Shown here: positions 16,432 through 24,879 of the stretch, piece by piece
Numbering within the stretch: position 1 is the first letter of the stretch
How the letters are laid out: each line of letters opens with the position of its first letter
Assembly: GCF_002863585.1 (NCBI RefSeq)
Contig: NZ_PGUY01000017.1
Span: forward strand, 1-64,000
Length of the DNA stretch: 64,000 nucleotides
Direction of reading: 5' to 3'
From: Peribacillus deserti
GTDB lineage: Bacteria > Bacillota > Bacilli > Bacillales > DSM-1321
Position numbers and translations under genes: made by a program
Notes under the pieces: model-generated
What the model saw: the letters and a program-made list of their open reading frames with translations, nothing else
What the model was told of the DNA's origin: nothing
Database searches by the model: none

Positions 16432-19400
16432 TTATCTATCTACTTTATCTTTTCGTCTCTTTCTATTTTTCAGCTTACTTAGAGCTTCGTATACAATGGG
16501 AACAATGACTAAGGTAAGCAGTGTTGAACTTGTAAGTCCGCCAATTACCGTAACGCCAAGGCCTTTTGATATAATGCCGCTTCCTTCAATACCAAGTGCA
16601 AGCGGTATTAAAGCACCAATAGTGGCAATTGCCGTCATAAGAATAGGGCGAAGTCTGGTTGATCCAGCTTCAAGCAAGGCTTCCCTCGTAGTCAGTCCGT
16701 CTTTTTCATTGTGAATGACTCTGTCTATTAAGACAATGGCATTAGTCACCACGATACCGATCAGCATCAATGCACCGATCATAGCAGAGACGCTTAACGT
16801 TTCTCCGGCAATCAAGAGCCCTAGAAGTCCACCGATAATCGTGAAAGGCAGGGAGAACAGAATCGCGAAAGGTGCAAGGCCGCCGCCGAATGTTATGACA
16901 AGAACCAAATAAACAATGGCTATCGCAGCAAGCATAGCAAGGCCGAGCTGTTTAAAGGATTCATTGATATCCTCGGAAACACCGCCCATATCAACCGTAA
17001 CGCTTGATGGCATTTCAAGTTTATCTACCTTTTTCTGCAGGTTTGCGGAAGCTTTGGCAGCATCGTCTGTCTTTAGCTCGCCGCTGACTTCCACATATAT
17101 TTTGCCATCGCGGCGGCTGACGGTATTAGATGTCTCTCCTTCTTTAACTTCTACAACGTCCTTTATCTGAACAGATCTGCCTAAAGGAGACGTTATCGTT
17201 TTATCTGTCAAATCAGAGACGGATTGGTAGTTTTGCTCGTCTGTCTGAATGTAGACATTTAATTCCTCATCATCTTTACTTACTTTGGTTAAAATTGGAC
17301 GGTCTCTTTGAGGGCTGAGTTCCATACCAATCTGTGCGGCTGTAAGCCCAAGTGAGCTTAATTTCTTCTGGTCAGCTGAGAATGTATACTCCTCGTAAGT
17401 TTCAGCCATGCTTGAATCAACGTTTTTAAAATCAGCGTCTCTCTTCATGATGTCCTGAATTTCCTTGACCGCAGGCTCAATATCTTTCATGCTGTCTCCG
17501 TATACATACATCTTCACCTCATTGCTGGCTCCGCTTGAACTGAAGTTTTGAGACAGCCATTCCCCATTATTGGTGAATGATTGAAGATCCTCAATGATCT
17601 TTTCTTTTTCCTTTTCAAAATCCGGCGTATCATCTTCATATTGAACATAGAATATCGCACTATTGCTGTCACCCGGATTCATTGGATTTTCACTGCCCAG
17701 TGACATCTGGACCGTTTTGACACCCTCTCTATTCAGGAACAGATCTTCTGCTTTTTCTGAAACTTCGGCTGCCTGTTCACGGGTTACACCAGGGTCAGGC
17801 TTGAACGTCGCAATCATCATTTTCTCTTCTTCGGAAGATAGGAAGCTTACCCCGATTATCGGAATTAAGAACAGACTTCCAGCCAGCATAAGAATCGCGA
17901 GTCCGGAAGTGATCACTTTATGGTTCAGGGTCCAATTTAATAATTTCTTATATCCAGCCGCTAGTCTGCCTGGTCCCTTTTCTTCATGCTCTTTCATGCC
18001 TTTTTTAAATAAAGTATGAGCAAGCATCGGCACGAGTGTTACGGCCACAAGAAGTGAGGCTGACAGAGCGAAAACAATGGTTAATGCAAATGGGAGGAAC
18101 AGCTCCCCGATCATGCCTTTTACTAGACCTAGAGGCAGGAATACAGCAATGGTCACGATTGTAGATGAAAGGATTGGCATAAACATTTCTTTCGTAGCTT
18201 CGCGTATCAGGTCTGCGCCTTTTAACACTTCGCCTTTCATCGACATGCGGCGGTAGATGTTTTCAATAACAACGATAGAATCATCTACGACCCGGCCTAT
18301 TGCCACTGTCATAGCGCCCAGCGTCATCATATTAAGAGTTATATCCATCTGCTTTAATAACAAAATAGCAATTAAAAGAGAAAGCGGGATGGAAACAACA
18401 GAAATCAACGTTGATTTGATATCCCTTAAGAACAAGAGAATAATAACTATCGCAAACGCAGCACCAAATAAGGCCTTATTCAGCATGGTGCTTACAGACT
18501 CCTCTATTGGAGCAGCCTGATCAAAGGTAAAAACAGTCTTTAGTCCATTTATTTCCTTATCAAACTCTTTAACTTTTTCTTTTACATCATTCGCAACATC
18601 TACCGTATTTGCATCAGATGCTTTGACGATAGAAAGGCCAATCGATTCCTTCCCATTTGTCCTGGCAATAGATTCAGCCTTGCCGACCTCTTTAATTTCA
18701 GCAATTTCTCCCAACTTAACCGTAGGAATAGCTGTATTATGTACTGACCCATTGGTCACGGATGAATTTTGTGCATTACCGGGAGAAGGCTGCTGCGATG
18801 CCGCGCCGGATCCTGCGGACTGCTGGCCTGCCATAGTACCGGCGGCTGCAGGATTTCCAGATCTAGCAGGTGTCTGGCCGGACGTGGTCCCGCCTCCTGA
18901 TGGTACAGCAGGAATTTCAAGATTCTTAAGATCAGACAGTGTCGTGATATTCCCATCAACCTTTACGGACTTTTGAGTGTCCTTAAAGGTGTATAATCCA
19001 AGCGGAAGAGTCACATCGGAACCTTTGATGATATTCTTAACTGTTTCTTCATCCAGTCCGAGTTGTTTCATTTTGTCCTGGTCAAACTTCAACTCTACCT
19101 CATCCACCTGCTGTCCAGAAATCTGGACTGAGGATACACCATCAATCCCTTCAAGAGCAGGCGCAATTTTTTCTTTAACCGTCTTGGTTAAAGAAGCCAG
19201 CGATTCCTTGTCGTTCGAGACACTAAGAGACAGGATTGGAAAAGCGTTGAAGCTTACCTTAGAAATTTTGGGTTCCTCCACTGCTTCCGGGAATGAAATG
19301 GAGGAAATTGCTTCTTCTACCTCATTTTTTGCTTCATCCATTTTTGTTTCAAAATCATATTCAATCTGAACGGAAGAAGCATTTTGATAAGAGGTTGAGC

Positions 19401-19644
19401 TGACAACCTTAACCCCGTTCATACTCTGGACAGCCTGCTCAATAGGTTCTGATATCTTATCGCCTACTTCTTCAGGTGTTGCACCTGGATAAATCGTGGT
19501 TATACTTAAAATAGGCGTTGTGATATTCGGAATCGTTTCCAGCTTCATATTTAATCCGGAATATAAGCCGGCTGCGACTACAATCAGCGTCATTAGCCAT
19601 ACAGCAAACTTATTTTTCAACGTAAAATTAATAATTCTATTCAT
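16432..19644 (-). CDS. swrC: RND-family efflux transporter, SwrC/AcrB-like
   Basis: This 1070-residue inner-membrane efflux pump has the RND layout: helix 1 near residues 10-30, a large extracytoplasmic loop, helices 2-6 with the proton-relay segment GRVVDDSIVVIENIYRR (about 450), a second loop, and helices 8-12. Its best likeness is B. subtilis SwrC (YerP), which exports surfactin and other amphiphiles; Gram-positive members work without an outer-membrane channel. A low-complexity Gly/Ser/Gln/Ala-rich insert of about 60 residues (near 245-305) interrupts the first periplasmic-type loop. It is divergent from a TetR gene, with two palindromic operators in its promoter region. Confidence 0.9.
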   Translation of the reverse strand: MNRIINFTLKNKFAVWLMTLIVVAAGLYSGLNMKLETIPNITTPILSITTIYPGATPEEVGDKISEPIEQAVQSMNGVKVVSSTSYQNASSVQIEYDFETKMDEAKNEVEEAISSISFPEAVEEPKISKVSFNAFPILSLSVSNDKESLASLTKTVKEKIAPALEGIDGVSSVQISGQQVDEVELKFDQDKMKQLGLDEETVKNIIKGSDVTLPLGLYTFKDTQKSVKVDGNITTLSDLKNLEIPAVPSGGGTTSGQTPARSGNPAAAGTMAGQQSAGSGAASQQPSPGNAQNSSVTNGSVHNTAIPTVKLGEIAEIKEVGKAESIARTNGKESIGLSIVKASDANTVDVANDVKEKVKEFDKEINGLKTVFTFDQAAPIEESVSTMLNKALFGAAFAIVIILLFLRDIKSTLISVVSIPLSLLIAILLLKQMDITLNMMTLGAMTVAIGRVVDDSIVVIENIYRRMSMKGEVLKGADLIREATKEMFMPILSSTIVTIAVFLPLGLVKGMIGELFLPFALTIVFALSASLLVAVTLVPMLAHTLFKKGMKEHEEKGPGRLAAGYKKLLNWTLNHKVITSGLAILMLAGSLFLIPIIGVSFLSSEEEKMMIATFKPDPGVTREQAAEVSEKAEDLFLNREGVKTVQMSLGSENPMNPGDSNSAIFYVQYEDDTPDFEKEKEKIIEDLQSFTNNGEWLSQNFSSSGASNEVKMYVYGDSMKDIEPAVKEIQDIMKRDADFKNVDSSMAETYEEYTFSADQKKLSSLGLTAAQIGMELSPQRDRPILTKVSKDDEELNVYIQTDEQNYQSVSDLTDKTITSPLGRSVQIKDVVEVKEGETSNTVSRRDGKIYVEVSGELKTDDAAKASANLQKKVDKLEMPSSVTVDMGGVSEDINESFKQLGLAMLAAIAIVYLVLVITFGGGLAPFAILFSLPFTIIGGLLGLLIAGETLSVSAMIGALMLIGIVVTNAIVLIDRVIHNEKDGLTTREALLEAGSTRLRPILMTAIATIGALIPLALGIEGSGIISKGLGVTVIGGLTSSTLLTLVIVPIVYEALSKLKNRKRRKDKVDR

Positions 19645-19670
19645 TTTACCCTCCTAATGGGATATCCTCT

Positions 19671-19713
19671 TGACCAATCGGTCATAATATATAACAATAT
19701 ATCTGACCGGTCA
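19671..19713. promoter_or_regulatory. Paired TetR-type operator palindromes
   Basis: TGACCAATCGGTCA (19671-19684) and TGACCGGTCA (19704-19713) share TGACC/GGTCA half-sites with different centre spacing. Their centres are 31 bp apart, about three helical turns, between the divergent swrC and tetR genes. Binding by the adjacent TetR protein is inferred from position and symmetry. Confidence 0.75.
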
Positions 19714-19791
19714 TTCAGCGTCAATACGCCTCCGGTCTTATTCACAAAAAATTAATAAATTTTATCTAGCTTTTTAGGCGGTGTTATTTCA

Positions 19792-20658
19792 TTGAAAGAA
19801 AAAGAAAAAATGATCATGGATTCAGCCATGAAGTTAATAGCAGCTAAAGGCTTTGACGCAACCTCTATACAGGAAATTGCCAACCATGCAGGAATTTCGA
19901 AAGGCGCATTTTATCTCCATTTCAAATCCAAGGAAGCCTTACTCCTAGATATTTTCAAATATAACTATGAAATGATCAAAGCCAGGATCGAACATTTAAA
20001 AAGCTTAAACCTTCCTCCTAAAGATCTCTTTATCGAACATATTGTCTGCCAATACGAGGCTATCTTAAATCAAAAGGAATTTATTATCATGCAGACCCGC
20101 GAGCAGGCTGTCCCTTTTAACGAATCTATCGGGGAATTCATCAAAAATATGAGAATCGAAGCTGCCGAAAATACCAGATTTACAATTTGCTCCCTTTACG
20201 GTGAAAAAGCAGCCTCCTTCCAGTGGGACCTGACCATACTCGTGCAAGGAATGTTCTCCGCTTATCTTGAGCTGCTAATCTTCCAGAGTGCCAAATTAGA
20301 TTTATACGAACTCGCCGCCTATATTTTAAAAAGAACCGATGATTTAGTTGAGGGATTGCTTAAATCCGGAGATCCACCCATGCTTTCAACAAAGGAAGTG
20401 GAAGATTTAATTGCTTTCCCGTTAGCCCCTGATAAATTGGACAAAATGGATCTGACCATTGCGATAGGATCAGCAAAGGAAGATTTTAAAGATTCAGAGG
20501 AGCATTTAGTCTCACTAGAGGTGATAGAAAATGAATTATCCTCCGAAGCACCTAGAGCACCTGTTATTAAAGGGATGCTTCACAATTTAAGGAAGGAAAA
20601 AGAGCTTGATTCCCTGGTCAGGAAAATTGCTGCATTTTTTGATATACAAGAAGATTAA
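19792..20658 (+). CDS. TetR-family transcriptional regulator, probable repressor of the RND pump
   Basis: Residues 5-50 form the TetR helix-turn-helix (KLIAAKGFDATSIQEIANHAG, trimmed here, then SKGAFYLHFKSKEALLLDIF). The remainder is a helical ligand-binding domain. At 288 residues it is longer than the usual 190-210, with a polar acidic C-terminal extension after about residue 200. The start is TTG in a weak site (GGCGGTG); an ATG seven codons later is possible. Divergence from swrC and the shared operators suggest that it controls the pump and itself. Confidence 0.9.
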   Translation: MKEKEKMIMDSAMKLIAAKGFDATSIQEIANHAGISKGAFYLHFKSKEALLLDIFKYNYEMIKARIEHLKSLNLPPKDLFIEHIVCQYEAILNQKEFIIMQTREQAVPFNESIGEFIKNMRIEAAENTRFTICSLYGEKAASFQWDLTILVQGMFSAYLELLIFQSAKLDLYELAAYILKRTDDLVEGLLKSGDPPMLSTKEVEDLIAFPLAPDKLDKMDLTIAIGSAKEDFKDSEEHLVSLEVIENELSSEAPRAPVIKGMLHNLRKEKELDSLVRKIAAFFDIQED

Positions 20659-20687
20659 GCTTTGCCATACTGACGCGCATAAACTAA

Positions 20688-20717
20688 AAGACCTGCTTTC
20701 CGGCAGGTCCCTTATTT
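20688..20717 (+). terminator. Terminator of the tetR gene
   Basis: GACCTGC (20690-20696) pairs with GCAGGTC (20703-20709), followed by CCTTATTTTA. Confidence 0.7.
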
Positions 20718-20755
20718 TATGCTGGTTTGGCTGGCTCACATTTACATTATGACTA

Positions 20756-21424
20756 TTAGGATAGAATGCCTTTGGTTTTTGCCTCTTCAATCCAAGAAGG
20801 GAACTCATTTAACAGCTGATTATATAGGTCTTCATCACTTATCTTCTCCACATCTTCAATGTGAAAGAAGTTAGCATTATCTACAAACCGGCCTTCCATA
20901 TGATCCAGGTTCTGTAAAACTTCGAAATTAGAATCTCCTATTCCGACAAACTGCCAAAAGACCGGCATGACCGATGACTCAACAACTGGTTTTTTTATCG
21001 TTTTCTTACAACCGCCATCATTGATAAAAACAATAAAAGCCGGTTCTGCACTCTGCGTTTCAATGGTATATTTCTTGATTACATCTTCCATAACAGGCGG
21101 TTCATCATTCCGGCCAAATTTATGTATAAGCGGATTGGAGAGTATCACATCTTCTACATAATTATTAAAATCAATCTCAGTGACCGGCTTTAATCGTGAA
21201 AATTCGTTATCATATACCCAGACATCAAGAGTTCCATCGTCATCAAACTGGCTGGCAACGGCAAGAATTTTTTCTACTACTTTTTGAACGGTCCCGTTTT
21301 TATACAGTTTTCTCATCGAACCTGATATATCCAGTACAAGGCCTACCCGGGCAGTCACTCCATTCAGTTTTTTCTTCTCCAAGGCAACTTTTACATTCTG
21401 TTTAAGCAGGCTGATACTGTTCAC
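20756..21424 (-). CDS. Von Willebrand factor A (VWA) domain protein
   Basis: The 222-residue protein is a single VWA domain. The metal-ion-dependent adhesion site is seen as LVLDISGSM (DxSxS, about residues 29-37), with the later IVFINDGGC in the place of the second metal-site loop. There is no signal peptide or membrane helix, so it is cytoplasmic. Related stand-alone VWA proteins occur with tellurite-resistance (TerY/TerF) systems, but no ter genes are present here. The start is GTG after GGGAGGCGATCCA. Function and partner are unknown. Confidence 0.8.
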   Translation of the reverse strand: MNSISLLKQNVKVALEKKKLNGVTARVGLVLDISGSMRKLYKNGTVQKVVEKILAVASQFDDDGTLDVWVYDNEFSRLKPVTEIDFNNYVEDVILSNPLIHKFGRNDEPPVMEDVIKKYTIETQSAEPAFIVFINDGGCKKTIKKPVVESSVMPVFWQFVGIGDSNFEVLQNLDHMEGRFVDNANFFHIEDVEKISDEDLYNQLLNEFPSWIEEAKTKGILS

Positions 21425-21475
21425 TGGATCGCCTCCCCTATACTTACTAATTTCACTATAGCATTTTTACAATGA

Positions 21476-21512
21476 GTCAAAAAGGCTGCCGAGTCTCCTC
21501 AGGCAGCCTTTC
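21476..21512. terminator. Terminator downstream of putP
   Basis: AAGGCTGCC (21482-21490) pairs with GGCAGCCTT (21502-21510). The minus-strand side is followed by TTTTTGACTC. Confidence 0.8.
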
Positions 21513-21521
21513 AAATCTAGA

Positions 21522-22985
21522 TTATCTCAGCTTGCTGACAGCTTCATCAAATTCCGATTGGATGTCTTTAGAAGGCTTTGCTGTCAAGAGACTGACAAGG
21601 ATGATTGCGAGTCCACAGGCTATAAAGCCAGGAATAATTTCGTATACCTCTTCGACCGCTTTTATCTGTTCCCAGATAATAACCGTTAAGGTACCAGTAA
21701 TCATACCCGCAAGTGCCCCCCACTTAGTCATGCGTTTCCAATATAGGCTCAGCAGAATTACGGGACCAAAGGCCGCACCAAAGCCTGCCCAGGCATAACC
21801 GACAAGATTCAACAGTGTTTCGCTTGGATTAAATGCCAGGAATAAGGCAATCAGAGCAATACCAAGCACCGCTAGTCTTCCTACTAATACAAGTTCCCGA
21901 TCAGAAGCATTTCTTCGTATGAAGGCCTTATAAAAGTCTTCCGTCAGAGCACTTGATGTAACAAGAAGCTGAGAGGATATGGTACTCATGACCGCTGCCA
22001 GAATGGCCGCAAGCAGGAAACCTGTGATAAGTGATGGAAACAGCTGATCGGATATCACGATAAATACCGTTTCAGGATTATCGAGGGTCTGGCCATTAAT
22101 ATGGAAATAGGCAATTCCGATAAGACCGGTAATCATAGCTCCAACAATGGAAAATATCATCCAGCTCATCCCGATCCGTCTGGCACTCTTCATTTCTTTT
22201 ACAGAGGAAATGGCCATAAAACGAACGATGATATGCGGCTGTCCGAAGTATCCCAGCCCCCAGGCCAGAAGTGAAATAATTCCAACTGGAGTGGCCCCTT
22301 TAAGAACGGAAAGCAGAGCAGGGTCTATGCTATGGATTTCAGTAAAAGTCCGGTCGATCCCGCCGATGTTGACGAGAGTTACAATCGGAACCAAAACTAA
22401 AGCAATGACCATAATTGTGCCTTGGACGAAATCAGTCCAACTGACCGCAAGAAAGCCTCCAAATAATGTGTAGCAGACTACAACTCCGGCTGTTACCCAG
22501 ATACCAATCGTATAGTCCATGTTAAAGGCTGTTTTGAACAGCTCTCCTCCGGCTACCATTCCGGAGGAAGTATAAAAGGTAAAAAATACAAGAATAACAA
22601 GTGCAGAAACAATTCTTAATATATGCGAACCATCTTTAAATCGATTCTCCAGAAAATCTGGAATGGTGATTGAGTCATTTGCAACTTCCGTATAGGTCCG
22701 CAGACGAGGTGCAACATAAAGCCAGTTTAAGTAGGCTCCGAGCGTTAACCCAACAACAATCCAGCTGCTGCTGACACCGCTTACAAACATAGCCCCAGGC
22801 AAACCCATCAGAAGCCAGCCGCTCATGTCTGATGCCCCGGCACTGAGAGCCGTGACCGCTGGACCTAAATCTCTTCCCCCGAGCATGTAGTCCGTTAAAT
22901 TGGCTGTCCGCTTATATGCGAAGTACCCAATCAGGAGCATACCGACCATATAAATCCCGATGGACGTCAATATCCCATAATCCAT
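21522..22985 (-). CDS. putP: Sodium/proline symporter
   Basis: This 487-residue sodium:solute symporter (SSS family) has about 13 membrane helices. The segment TDYMLGGRDLGPAVTALSAGASDMSGW (read in parts, about 30-57) with GASDMSGWLLMGLPGA matches PutP/OpuE proline transporters, and the mid-protein GYFGQPHIIVRFMA is the usual family block. It imports proline with Na+ for nutrition or osmoprotection; no put catabolic genes are nearby. The ATG at 22985 follows GGGGGG. The gene stands alone. Confidence 0.9.
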   Translation of the reverse strand: MDYGILTSIGIYMVGMLLIGYFAYKRTANLTDYMLGGRDLGPAVTALSAGASDMSGWLLMGLPGAMFVSGVSSSWIVVGLTLGAYLNWLYVAPRLRTYTEVANDSITIPDFLENRFKDGSHILRIVSALVILVFFTFYTSSGMVAGGELFKTAFNMDYTIGIWVTAGVVVCYTLFGGFLAVSWTDFVQGTIMVIALVLVPIVTLVNIGGIDRTFTEIHSIDPALLSVLKGATPVGIISLLAWGLGYFGQPHIIVRFMAISSVKEMKSARRIGMSWMIFSIVGAMITGLIGIAYFHINGQTLDNPETVFIVISDQLFPSLITGFLLAAILAAVMSTISSQLLVTSSALTEDFYKAFIRRNASDRELVLVGRLAVLGIALIALFLAFNPSETLLNLVGYAWAGFGAAFGPVILLSLYWKRMTKWGALAGMITGTLTVIIWEQIKAVEEVYEIIPGFIACGLAIILVSLLTAKPSKDIQSEFDEAVSKLR

Positions 22986-23266
22986 AAAAACCCCCCCTGT
23001 TTTCTATTCTAGAATTGTATATCAAAATATCAAACTTCCCTTTTAAATAGAAAAGCCAATATTCCTCTCTAGAATACCAAGAAATAATAGTTTTGTTAAT
23101 TAATATAATCATGGAAAAGATATACTTGCGGGACAGATAAGTAAACCGAAAGTGCCCTCTCCATTCACGTTTAAGAGTTCTCTTGAACTCCACTCTCTCT
23201 CATGGTAATCTATACATTTGGGTTATTCAAATGAATATCCGACTCTGACTAAGAGGAGAAATAAAG

Positions 23267-24568
23267 ATGTTTAATTTACAAAAACAGCAAACTTCCGTTA
23301 GAACCGAATTTACAGCCGGTCTGACAACCTTTTTTACTATGGCTTACATAATTGTGGTCAACCCGCTGATTTTATCAGATGTGGGCGTCCCATTTGAGCA
23401 AGGGTTCACGGCAACCATCATAGCTGCTGTTATCGGCACTTTATTTATGGCGCTGGCAGCCAATTATCCTATTGCCGTCGCACCCGCTATGGGTACCAAT
23501 GTATATTTTGCCTATACAGTCATCCAGTCAAATAATGGCGTTGGCTATCAGGAAGCTTTTTCAGCTTTATTCATAACTGGGATCCTATTCTTCATTCTTT
23601 CGTTAACAAAACTTAGGACCATCCTGATTGAAGTGATTCCTGAAAACCTAAAACATGCCATCACTTCTGGTATCGGCTTGTTTATTGCCTTTATCGGCCT
23701 TCGTTTGACCGGCATCATTAAGGCACATCCTTCCAATCTTGTTGGCCTTGGAGATCTGCATTCCCCAGGAGTCGTCCTAGCATTAATTGGGCTGGCCATT
23801 ACTCTGGTCCTGATGACGCTAAACATTCCCGGTGCCCTATTTATAGGCATTGTTATCACAGGTATCATAGCAAGTCTCACAGGGCAGCTTTCGTTCAGTA
23901 AAGGCATCGTTTCACTTCCTACACTTCCTGAAGGGCTCATCGTCATGAATCCGGTCACTGCCTTGAAAGATGTCATTGAGTACAGCTTATACCCAGCTAT
24001 TTTTTCCATTATACTGGTCACAATCTTTGATACAACCGGGACGGTGCTCGGAGTAACCAAACAGGCTGGATTAATGAAAGGAAATACACTTCCAAGGGCA
24101 AGAAGAACACTGATTGCCGATTCGGTGGGAACACTGATTGGTTCAATGTTCGGCACTACCCCGACATCTGCTTACATTGAATCAGCATCGGGTGTAGCTG
24201 CTGGGGGACGTACAGGGCTCACTACCGTTTTTGTGGGCGTCCTATTTGTAATAGCTGCCTTTTTCGGCCCTTTAATCAGCGCCGTATCAGGGATTGCAGC
24301 CATTACTGCACCTGCTCTTGTAATCGTAGGTGCCTTGATGCTGAGTAATGTCAGACATATTCAATGGGATGATTTTGACGAAGCCTTCCCTGCCTTCATC
24401 GTCATACTGACCATGCCGCTTACATCAAGCATCGCGACCGGAATCGCTTTTGGCTTTATATCCTACCCATTAATGAAAATCGCCAAGGGCAAATGGAAAA
24501 GCGTACATCCGCTGGTATACATTTTCGCCGTACTATTTATTATACAGCTGCTGTATTTTCCGCATTAA
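23267..24568 (+). CDS. NCS2/AzgA-type purine permease
   Basis: This 433-residue transporter with about 12 helices belongs to the AzgA-like branch that imports hypoxanthine, guanine or adenine (B. subtilis PbuG and PbuO). Typical blocks are AGLTTFFTMAYIIVVNP (about 18-34), APAMGTNVYFAYT (about 73-85), DTTGTVLGVTKQAG and FGTTPTSAYIESASG. GAGGAGA precedes the ATG. I looked for a purine riboswitch in the 280-base leader and found none, so PurR-independent or non-riboswitch control is more likely. It ends just before a GGGGACTGTCCCC repeat and a terminator. Confidence 0.9.
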   Translation: MFNLQKQQTSVRTEFTAGLTTFFTMAYIIVVNPLILSDVGVPFEQGFTATIIAAVIGTLFMALAANYPIAVAPAMGTNVYFAYTVIQSNNGVGYQEAFSALFITGILFFILSLTKLRTILIEVIPENLKHAITSGIGLFIAFIGLRLTGIIKAHPSNLVGLGDLHSPGVVLALIGLAITLVLMTLNIPGALFIGIVITGIIASLTGQLSFSKGIVSLPTLPEGLIVMNPVTALKDVIEYSLYPAIFSIILVTIFDTTGTVLGVTKQAGLMKGNTLPRARRTLIADSVGTLIGSMFGTTPTSAYIESASGVAAGGRTGLTTVFVGVLFVIAAFFGPLISAVSGIAAITAPALVIVGALMLSNVRHIQWDDFDEAFPAFIVILTMPLTSSIATGIAFGFISYPLMKIAKGKWKSVHPLVYIFAVLFIIQLLYFPH

Positions 24569-24571
24569 AAG

Positions 24572-24606
24572 ATGGGGACTGTCCCCCATTTCCCGATTAT
24601 TTCCCA
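24572..24606 (+). repeat. Single copy of the GGGGACTGTCCCC dispersed repeat
   Basis: GGGGACTGTCCCC, a palindrome apart from its centre, is followed by CATTTCCCGATTATTTCCC. Similar 35-bp copies occur at 27071, 32976 and (inverted) 44192, and as a tandem array at 41897. It starts four bases after the permease stop codon. Confidence 0.8.
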
Positions 24607-24610
24607 AAGC

Positions 24611-24651
24611 AAAAAAAGCTGATTCAGGATCATTCCCGAATCAGCTTTTTT
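24611..24651. terminator. Bidirectional terminator
   Basis: AAAAAGCTGATTC (24613-24625) pairs with GAATCAGCTTTTT (24638-24650) between converging genes. Confidence 0.9.
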
Positions 24652-24675
24652 GTATTCACTCTGTACACTGGGCTC

Positions 24676-24879
24676 CTAGCAGCACCTTGAAACTTTCCCG
24701 CCCTTAGCATTATATCTCGCTTCTTGGGCTTCACGGAAAAATTCCTTTCTTGACTGGATTTTCTGCCCTGGATGATTTGCGCACATATGCTCTACATACG
24801 TTTCATAACTGGGAACACCCACAAGCAGACTAATAAATTGTTTGCGGTAGCCGAAGGCTTTTGTCAGTTTATCCAGCAT
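24676..24879 (-). CDS. YbdD/YjiX-family small protein
   Basis: A 67-residue protein of the YbdD/YjiX (DUF466) family, seen in GVPSYETYVEHMCANHPGQ and the cysteine-rich end SRCC. Such genes almost always follow cstA-type carbon-starvation transporters, as here; YbdD is thought to assist the transporter. The ATG at 24879 lies inside the end of cstA (11-base overlap) and follows AAGGAG. The tight overlap implies cotranslation with cstA. Confidence 0.88.
   Translation of the reverse strand: MLDKLTKAFGYRKQFISLLVGVPSYETYVEHMCANHPGQKIQSRKEFFREAQEARYNAKGGKVSRCC

Noticed and set aside
22986-23266. Purine riboswitch before the purine permease
   Set aside because: Neither the P1 pair nor the conserved core of the purine aptamer can be found in the leader.
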